Assembly (NCBI GenBank): GCA_013416795.1
Contig: RQSC01000030.1
Coordinates: 119,110-130,373 of the forward strand
From: Prasinococcaceae sp. CCMP 1430
Lineage: Eukaryota > Prasinodermophyta > Palmophyllophyceae > Prasinococcales > Prasinococcaceae
Direction of reading: 5' to 3'
Length of the DNA stretch: 11,264 bases
Shown in pieces: positions 6,041-11,264 of the stretch. The position numbers and the translations under genes were made by a program. The notes under the pieces are model-generated. The model ran no database searches, was not told where the DNA came from, and saw nothing but the letters and a program-made list of their open reading frames with translations. Position 1 is the first letter of the stretch. Each line of letters begins with the position of its first letter.

Positions 6041-6125
6041 ATACGCCCTATTTGAGGTTTATTAAGTAGGGTCTGTATTACTCTCCCGTGGGTAATTATG
6101 ATATCTAAAATTTATTGTCATTGTG
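6041..6125. promoter_or_regulatory. AT-rich island between divergent genes
   Basis: About 85 bases, including TTTGAGGTTTATTAAGTAGG and GGTAATTATGATATCTAAAA, are strikingly AT-rich against GC-rich flanks. The island lies upstream of the transporter (minus strand) and upstream of the vasohibin gene (plus strand), so it is a candidate core promoter or replication-related element. A minus-strand AATAAA (about 6111-6116) means it could instead mark the 3' end of an unrecognised minus-strand transcript. Confidence 0.4.
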
Positions 6126-6474
6126 CTGCGGCCGCGTTGCGTTCCCCGAGCGCGCGCGGCCCGCATCGGGCGCGGTTCGAACGGTGCGCTCTGCGGCGGC
6201 GCGGCGGCGTGCGTGCGTGTGTGCGTGGTGTGTGTGTGGACGGCGGTTCTCCCCCCCCCCCCACCACCACCACCACCCGCCTGTGCGCCACACGGCGCGC
6301 GCCGCGTGCGCGCGCCGGGCCCGTGTCCCATCCCCCTTTCCCTCTCCCGGGCAGGGGAGCGGAGATGGCGCCGCCGCCGCGCCACGCGCGGCGAGGCGGC
6401 GGCGAGCACGGGTCTTCCAAAGCTTCCCGCCGCGGAGGACTTCTTGGCCATTGCTATCGTGTTTGACCGCAGCG
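6126..6474. other. GC-rich stretch without a recognised gene, ending at a gap
   Basis: This stretch contains a short run of C followed by ACC repeats (about 6251-6277) and several GC-driven open frames. Near the right end, a plus-strand frame (LPKLPAAEDFLAIAIVFDRS, about 6415-6474) and an overlapping minus-strand ATG (about 6452) look faintly protein-like. Both run into the N at 6475, and I recognise neither. One may be an exon of a gene cut by the gap. Confidence 0.4.
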
Positions 6475-6475
6475 N
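6475..6475. other. Single N: assembly join or uncalled base
   Basis: One N lies between GACCGCAGCG and ACGTGAGAAG. The other N in the window (9913) joins a redundant contig. This one may therefore also be a contig join of unknown true size, which would explain why the 5' end of the vasohibin gene cannot be found. The flanks do not visibly overlap each other. Confidence 0.7.
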
Positions 6476-6515
6476 ACGTGAGAAGGTGCATTCTGATGCG
6501 AAGGAACAGGGATAG

Positions 6516-9061
6516 ACGGGTTGGGCGTACCAAGGCGCGTCGCGCACGGACTCGCCGGCCGAGGTGCCTCCCGCCGCGACGACGGCGCCACCGGCGACCG
6601 CTGATCCGCAGCCGCCCGGGAGCCCGCGCGCGGAGACGACAACGCAGCGCGACGACGAGCGCTTCCAGACGCACCAGCCCGCATCCCCGAGCGCGCACGC
6701 TGAGCCGGGCGCGGACGGCGGCGAGCACGCCTCGCCAGAATCGGAGGGCCCGGGGGCAGGCGCACCGCCCGCCGCTCACACACACACACGCGCGCGCGCG
6801 CACGCGCGCACACACCGGCACACGGACGAAAGCGCACGCGCACACCCACACCCACACCCACACCCACACGCACGCGCGCGCGCACACACGCACACGCGCG
6901 CGCACACGCGCGGCGCTCACGCCCCTGTCGCGTCCCGTCGGTCGAAGTCGGCCACGACGTCGCCGACGAAGCCGAGGCGCGGCGGCGCACGGCGTGGCGC
7001 GGCGCGACGCCCCGTGAGCGCCCCCGAAGACGCCGGGGGGGCTGATCGGCCCCCGGCGCGGAAGTCGATCCCAGCCGAGGCCAGGGGCGACGTGCTGAGA
7101 GCGCGCCAGCGAGAGAGGGATGCGCAGCTGCTCCTTGAGGAGCGGCAGATGCAGCGACGGCAGCCCAGACCGCCGGTGCCGCGCTCGTCCCTCGCGCAGC
7201 AGCAGGCCGGCCGGCAGCAGGCCGTGGCGAACGCGACGTCGAAGCGCGCCCATTCCGGCCTCACGGCCGGGGCGGGAGTTGGGGCAGGGGCGGCAGAGAC
7301 ACCACCCCCGAAGGGATGGGGCGTCCGCGCGCCGGACAAAGTGAAGGAGGCGCTCCGAGCCGCCACGGCGGCCATGGAGAAGGAGCGCGCCGCGGCAGCC
7401 GCCGCCGCTGCGGTCGCCGCCAGAGCCGCCGCCTCAAACGCCGAGGGTGAGGCTCCCCCCACGCAGGGCCAGCCGCACGCGGAGGGCGCGCCGGAGCGGC
7501 GCGAGAGCGCTGCGCGCGATGCGGCGGCGGAGGAGGAGGCGACGCGCTCGGCCGCGCACGCTGCAGCGAGGGCCAAGGCCGCCGCGGCCAGCGAGCGCCT
7601 TCAGGCGCTCGCCGCGAGCGTCGAGTCCAGGCCCCTGAGCGACGAGGAGCTGCTTGAGGCCGCCGAGCTCGTGAAGGTGGCGGACAGGCTACCATCGGAA
7701 GCGCCGTCGCGCCCGACGGTGCCATCCGTGTGTGGCATCGTCACCGGCACGTGCGACTCGTGCCGCGTGCCCATGCGGCAGCGCATGCGCGCCATCCAGG
7801 GGGTCATATCGAGGTGCGCGTTCCGCCGCAGGCGCGCGCGCGCGCCGCTGCCGGGCGCCGCGCCCGCCGCTGACCCTCTCCGCTTCGCCCGCGCGCTCGC
7901 TCCGCCAGCCTCGAGTACAACCACACGCCCAATGCGCAGCACTTCAACGTGCGAAAGGGCCGTCCGCTGGGCCGCGTGATGGACACCGCGCGCATGGTGC
8001 TGCGCGAGTCGCTGCCCATCAAGTGTGTGGAGGCGGTCTTCGTGGCGCTGTACCTCACCGCGGGCATCGACGGCCTCGAGCGCGTGCCGCTGGCGTTCAA
8101 GACCACCGTCGGAAAGCACACCTTCAGGCACATCGTGCTCGCGGTGCACCACCGCGACCGCAAGGACGGCACCTCCGCGTACGGCGCTCTCGGCATCAGC
8201 CGCCGCAAGGAGCTCATGTTCAAGGAGCTGGCGTATCCGACCATGTCGGCGCTCACGCGCAGCTTCGTGGAGGGGTACGAGAGGTGGTGGCATCGCGTGT
8301 CCAAGGTGCGCCTCGGGCTCCCCGTGTCGCACGACGTGCACTCGAACGAGCGGGTGGTCTGGCGGCGCCTCACGGTGACGGGCGTCTCCGGCAGGGACTG
8401 GGAGACGCAGGTGGCGCCGACCATCGACGACTTCGCGAGCAAGGCGGGCGCGCTCGCCACGCGCCGGGGCGGGGCGGGCGACGCGCCGACGGTCGTGTCG
8501 GCGGGCGGCGGCGATGGCGTCGACGCGCACGCCGAGGACGAGGTGCTCTCCGACGGCGAGGTGGACACGCGCCCCCCGCGAAAGGAGTCGCTGGCGTCCG
8601 CGCGCGGCGAGGGGAGCGAGGGCAAGGCCAAGGCCAAGGCCAAGGCGCGGCGCGCGAGCGACGCAGGCGCCCACGCGAGCGCCGGTGACGCGGCGGGTGA
8701 CGCCGACGCCCGCGCGCCCCGGCGCACGAGCCGCCGTGGGGCCGACCAGGCTCGGGCCGACCGACCCGCCGTCGCGACGCAGCCCGCCGCGGCCGAGGCG
8801 CCGGTGTGCGACGTCGTGGCGGACGTCGTGCGCGCGCTCGTGGACTCGGCGTGCAGCTCGTCGGCGACCGGTCGAGCTGGGGAGGCGATGCGGCAGGGGG
8901 GGGCGGCGGGAGGTGGCGGAGCCGCCGCGCCCGCGAGCGATGGGCGCGCGAGCACGTCGGGCGACGGGCCGTCCATCGATGCGCCGCCCGCGCCGGGCTC
9001 CGTCGGTGCCGAGCTCGCGCTGGAGCTGGAGCACCCGCGCGTGTCCTTCCTCGCGGTCTGA
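6516..9061 (+). CDS. VASH: Vasohibin family tubulin tyrosine carboxypeptidase (two exons visible, N-terminus unresolved)
   Basis: The model is join(<6516..7813, 7909..9061). Vasohibins are transglutaminase-like cysteine proteases that remove the C-terminal tyrosine of alpha-tubulin. The core (7910 to about 8390) starts LEYNHTPNAQHFNVRKGRPL, matching the family's YNHTG...F.I.K.RPL. It holds the Cys-His-Ser catalytic set: PIKCVEA (Cys at 8024-8026), TFRHIVL (His at 8129-8131) and YGALGISRRKELM (Ser at 8198-8200). Cys-to-His spacing is 35 residues, as in human VASH1; His-to-Ser is 6 longer. VSHDVHS follows. The 95-base intron (GT 7814, AG 7907-7908) is required to join VPMRQRMRAIQGVIS to LEYNHT. 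Upstream, exon 1 stays open to a stop at 6513 without an ATG before 7149, so the true start probably lies in an unseen exon near or beyond the N at 6475. This region is Ala/Arg/Glu-rich, with a CA-repeat-encoded His-Thr-Arg stretch. The C-terminal 200 residues are low complexity, including KAKAKAKARR. No SVBP partner gene is visible here. Confidence 0.88.
6775..6912. repeat. CA / CCCACA / CG microsatellite in the vasohibin 5' part
   Basis: An (AC)n start is followed by CG repeats, then five or so CACACC units, then mixed CACACG/CG. In the vasohibin frame it would encode His-Thr-Arg-Ala-Pro low complexity. It could be an unrecognised intron, but I see no GT-AG pair bracketing it that keeps the frame. 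It may instead be translated as a disordered linker. Confidence 0.85.
7814..7908 (+). other. Intron of the vasohibin gene (95 bases)
   Basis: The donor is TCGAG|GTGCGCG and the acceptor CGCCAG|CCTCGAG. It is phase 2, and the joined codon is AGC (Ser). A branch-point-like GCTGACC (7869-7875) and a pyrimidine-rich run precede the acceptor. Splicing links two segments that are contiguous in the vasohibin family, whereas reading through reaches a stop shortly after. Confidence 0.85.
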
Positions 9062-9145
9062 CGGCATCGTGCGCACCACGCGCGCGCGCGCGCGCGCGCG
9101 CTCGAGGCGCGCGCCTGTATCATACGTGTAGACTACTGTACGCTC
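9062..9145. terminator. Convergent 3' region of vasohibin and Mis18 genes
   Basis: The two stop codons face each other across 84 bases. The spacer holds (CG)n (about 9079-9101), then GCGCGC, then a less GC-rich part with TGTATCATACGTGTAGACTACTGTACGC (quoted in two overlapping parts: TGTATCATACGTGTAG and GTAGACTACTGTACGC). Both 3' UTRs must overlap each other or extend into the opposing gene. No definite polyadenylation signal is recognised. Confidence 0.45.
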
Positions 9146-9912
9146 TCACACCTGCCGCCTGGCCTTTTTGTGGCCGCGGGCGGCCGCGCTGCCGCCGTTG
9201 GCGGTGGCGTACGCGTTGCCGGGGCGCGCACCAGCGCCGTCGGCGAAGCGCTCCTCGTGCAGCATCACCATGTGCTGCAGGGCGATGATCTCCTCCCGCA
9301 CCGACCCCAGCTCCTCGACGAGCTGCTCCTGCTGCTTGAGCGACTGCTGCAGCTCGCCGGCGAGGCGCTCGTGCTGCTCCCGCGCCTCCGCGCGCCGCCC
9401 CTCCTCCTCTTCCCGCCGCGCGTCGCGCTCCTCCCGCTGCTGCCCGTCGCCCTCGGCGCCGTCCCCCTCCGGCACGCGCACGTAAACCGCCCTCCGCGTG
9501 CCCTCCACCTCCACGGTGTGCGAGCCCAGCGCGTACGACGTGATCGCGTCCGCGTTGAGGCTCACCATGTCGCGCAGGTCGTCCAGCGCGCGCGGCGTCG
9601 TGCGGTAGACGCAGCCGACGACGCTCTGGCAGCCCGCGCAGTGCACGTGGAAGAACGTGCTGCCGGCGTCCTTGGCGGAGGCGCTCGTGCGCGGCTCCTT
9701 GTCGGCGACGTAGACGGAGCTCGCCGCGGAGAGGCACACCAGCCGCAGGTCGCCGTCGTTGGACACCATCGACAGCGAGTCGCCCAGCACGGTGCGGCAC
9801 TGGCGGCACTGGAAGACGAGCAGCGGCGCCTCCTCGGTCACGTGCTGCTGCGCGGGCGCGATGGCGCCCTCGGCGGCGCCCCCGCGGGCGCCCTCGCGCG
9901 ACGCCGCGTCCG
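9146..9912 (-). CDS. MIS18: Mis18-domain centromere protein, 5'-truncated at the contig end
   Basis: The open frame runs from the N at 9913 to a TGA at 9146-9148. No ATG is visible in the Ala/Gly-rich start, so the 5' end is missing. Residues are numbered from the Val codon at 9839-9841. FQCRQCRTVLGDSLSMV holds the first zinc pair (Cys12, Cys15), and VHCAGCQSVVGCVYRTTP the second (Cys68, Cys71). LDDLRD and AITSYALGSH follow, all hallmarks of the Mis18 domain (yippee-like zinc fold); the TP-x-x-LD and SY-x-LGS parts distinguish it from Yippee proteins. Residues about 135-200 form a strongly charged Glu/Arg/Gln-rich helix, a likely coiled coil, matching the C-terminal coiled coil through which vertebrate Mis18 proteins oligomerise. 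The tail is basic (GHKKARRQV). Mis18 proteins act at centromeres in the nucleus and license deposition of CENP-A. Here only one Mis18-type protein is seen, so homo-oligomers as in fission yeast are plausible but inferred. Confidence 0.88.
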
Positions 9913-9913
9913 N
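9913..9913. other. Single N: contig join
   Basis: The base before the N ends copy 1 of the 1351-base block, and the base after it begins copy 2. The vasohibin frame and the Mis18 frame are both broken here. This is an assembly junction rather than an uncalled base within a real sequence. Confidence 0.92.
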
Positions 9914-10413
9914 TGGACACGCGCCCCCCGCGAAAGGAGTCGCTGGCGTCCGCGCGCGGCGAGGGGAGCGAGGGCAAGGCCAAGGCCAAGGCCAAGGCGC
10001 GGCGCGCGAGCGACGCAGGCGCCCACGCGAGCGCCGGTGACGCGGCGGGTGACGCCGACGCCCGCGCGCCCCGGCGCACGAGCCGCCGTGGGGCCGACCA
10101 GGCTCGGGCCGACCGACCCGCCGTCGCGACGCAGCCCGCCGCGGCCGAGGCGCCGGTGTGCGACGTCGTGGCGGACGTCGTGCGCGCGCTCGTGGACTCG
10201 GCGTGCAGCTCGTCGGCGACCGGTCGAGCTGGGGAGGCGATGCGGCAGGGGGGGGCGGCGGGAGGTGGCGGAGCCGCCGCGCCCGCGAGCGATGGGCGCG
10301 CGAGCACGTCGGGCGACGGGCCGTCCATCGATGCGCCGCCCGCGCCGGGCTCCGTCGGTGCCGAGCTCGCGCTGGAGCTGGAGCACCCGCGCGTGTCCTT
10401 CCTCGCGGTCTGA
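9914..10413 (+). pseudogene. Duplicate of the vasohibin 3' end (artefact or fragment)
   Basis: This repeats codons from 8562 to the stop at 9059-9061, ending in FLAV and TGA at 10411-10413. It contains only the disordered C-terminal tail, with none of the catalytic residues and no start. It should not be counted as a second gene. Confidence 0.9.
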
Positions 10414-10497
10414 CGGCATCGTGCGCACCACGCGCGCGCGCGCGCGCGCGCGCTCGAGGCGCGCGCCTGTATCATACGTGTAGACTACTGTACGCTC

Positions 10498-11264
10498 TCA
10501 CACCTGCCGCCTGGCCTTTTTGTGGCCGCGGGCGGCCGCGCTGCCGCCGTTGGCGGTGGCGTACGCGTTGCCGGGGCGCGCACCAGCGCCGTCGGCGAAG
10601 CGCTCCTCGTGCAGCATCACCATGTGCTGCAGGGCGATGATCTCCTCCCGCACCGACCCCAGCTCCTCGACGAGCTGCTCCTGCTGCTTGAGCGACTGCT
10701 GCAGCTCGCCGGCGAGGCGCTCGTGCTGCTCCCGCGCCTCCGCGCGCCGCCCCTCCTCCTCTTCCCGCCGCGCGTCGCGCTCCTCCCGCTGCTGCCCGTC
10801 GCCCTCGGCGCCGTCCCCCTCCGGCACGCGCACGTAAACCGCCCTCCGCGTGCCCTCCACCTCCACGGTGTGCGAGCCCAGCGCGTACGACGTGATCGCG
10901 TCCGCGTTGAGGCTCACCATGTCGCGCAGGTCGTCCAGCGCGCGCGGCGTCGTGCGGTAGACGCAGCCGACGACGCTCTGGCAGCCCGCGCAGTGCACGT
11001 GGAAGAACGTGCTGCCGGCGTCCTTGGCGGAGGCGCTCGTGCGCGGCTCCTTGTCGGCGACGTAGACGGAGCTCGCCGCGGAGAGGCACACCAGCCGCAG
11101 GTCGCCGTCGTTGGACACCATCGACAGCGAGTCGCCCAGCACGGTGCGGCACTGGCGGCACTGGAAGACGAGCAGCGGCGCCTCCTCGGTCACGTGCTGC
11201 TGCGCGGGCGCGATGGCGCCCTCGGCGGCGCCCCCGCGGGCGCCCTCGCGCGACGCCGCGTCCG
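10498..11264 (-). CDS. MIS18: Mis18-domain protein, duplicate copy, 5'-truncated at the window end
   Basis: The translation is identical to that of the frame at 9146-9912 (231 residues after the Val codon at 11191-11193), with the same zinc-binding Cys pairs and C-terminal coiled coil. It runs off the end of the window without an ATG, at the same codon at which the first copy meets the N. It probably represents the same locus sequenced once and placed twice, not a paralogue. Confidence 0.85.
   Translation of the reverse strand, partial: DAASREGARGGAAEGAIAPAQQHVTEEAPLLVFQCRQCRTVLGDSLSMVSNDGDLRLVCLSAASSVYVADKEPRTSASAKDAGSTFFHVHCAGCQSVVGCVYRTTPRALDDLRDMVSLNADAITSYALGSHTVEVEGTRRAVYVRVPEGDGAEGDGQQREERDARREEEEGRRAEAREQHERLAGELQQSLKQQEQLVEELGSVREEIIALQHMVMLHEERFADGAGARPGNAYATANGGSAAARGHKKARRQV

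Larger units (their letters stand above)
8562..9912. repeat. 1351-base block, first copy
   Basis: This block is repeated at 9914-11264 at a constant offset of 1352, and I see no mismatch. It covers the last 500 bases of the vasohibin gene, the convergent spacer and the visible part of the Mis18 gene. The (CG)n tract in the spacer has the same length in both copies. See the second copy for interpretation. Confidence 0.95.
9914..11264. repeat. 1351-base block, second copy (probable redundant contig)
   Basis: No difference from 8562-9912 is seen over the whole length, including microsatellites. It begins after a single N and ends at exactly the same base at which copy 1 meets that N. A real recent tandem duplication would be unlikely to end at the same base as the contig end. 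The simplest reading is that a short contig contained in its neighbour was scaffolded beside it instead of being merged. The Mis18 and vasohibin 3' parts should therefore be counted once. Confidence 0.93.

Noticed and set aside
4632-6041. Extension of the transporter frame upstream of 5795 and downstream past 4905
   Set aside because: The upstream part translates TG repeats into Val-Cys runs, and the downstream part translates the intron's TG repeat. The ATG at 5795 and the splice at 4905/4904 give a family-like protein.
1586-6124. The same 12-base word ACAATGACAATA at 1586-1597 (+) and 6113-6124 (-)
   Set aside because: A shared 12-mer somewhere in 11 kb on two strands is expected by chance several times, so I do not read it as a shared 3' signal.
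6062-6474. Minus-strand frame beginning MAKKSSAAGSFGRP at about 6452
   Set aside because: It has a plausible start context but runs at once into Arg-rich and poly-Gly repeat-derived sequence and abuts the gap. No family resemblance was found, so it is not called as a gene.
7601-9123. Two long minus-strand open frames (492 and 439 codons) opposite the vasohibin gene
   Set aside because: They are Arg/Ala/Ser-rich antisense shadows. The plus strand carries the conserved vasohibin catalytic motifs and a matching intron, and no recognisable motif appears on the minus strand.
9120-10483. Open frames on both strands that run through the N at 9913
   Set aside because: They join unrelated parts across a contig boundary and are composed of antisense Mis18 and off-frame vasohibin tail.
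1-11264. RNA genes, transposases, viral or phage-like genes, toxin or defence systems
   Set aside because: I looked for tRNA- or rRNA-like sequence, transposase motifs and clustered accessory genes and saw none that I could support.

Overview
The window looks like nuclear DNA of a GC-rich unicellular eukaryote. Genes lie on both strands and are interrupted by GT-AG introns. Intergenic DNA and introns are full of CA, CG and CACACG microsatellites. The gene families are eukaryotic: vasohibin, Mis18, a TMEM144-type transporter and ankyrin repeats. A haptophyte or similar GC-rich microalga is my best guess, but no marker gene settles it. The first 24 bases are pure C, single Ns sit at 6475 and 9913, and the last base coincides exactly with the end of a duplicated block. 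The window therefore looks like a whole small scaffold built from pieces joined by one N.

Left part (1-4200): an ankyrin-repeat protein (+, 277-1239) is followed by two tandem copies of a two-exon gene for a tiny proline/valine-rich, cysteine-rich membrane-type protein (-, 1649-2203 and 2729-3212), then a glutaredoxin-like protein (+, 3607-4200). The layout fits one old tandem duplication of about 1.0-1.4 kb. It starts inside the 3' end of the ankyrin gene (1196) and runs through the small gene to the 5' end of the glutaredoxin-like gene. The second copy begins at 2631, and the junction carries a chimeric mini-ORF (2558-2674). Copy 2 of the small gene has lost its C-terminus through a one-base deletion.

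Middle (4403-6474): a TMEM144-type multi-membrane transporter (-, two exons). Its single intron is flanked at both splice sites by the same 10-base sequence, as expected of an intron gained with a target-site duplication. Its upstream region holds CA repeats and an AT-rich island.

Right part (6476-11264): a vasohibin (tubulin tyrosine carboxypeptidase) gene (+, two exons visible, N-terminus unresolved) converges with a Mis18 centromere-licensing gene (-, 5'-truncated). Their stop codons are 84 bases apart. The last 1351 bases of this block (8562-9912) recur without any difference I can see at 9914-11264 after a single N, microsatellite length included. This is best read as a redundant contig, not a real duplication.

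I see no operon-like or defence-like system. The genes belong to cytoskeleton, centromere, transport and redox functions and need not work together. The points most worth following are the algal vasohibin and Mis18, the small YCGP-motif protein pair, the duplication with gene-internal breakpoints, and the direct-repeat-flanked intron.
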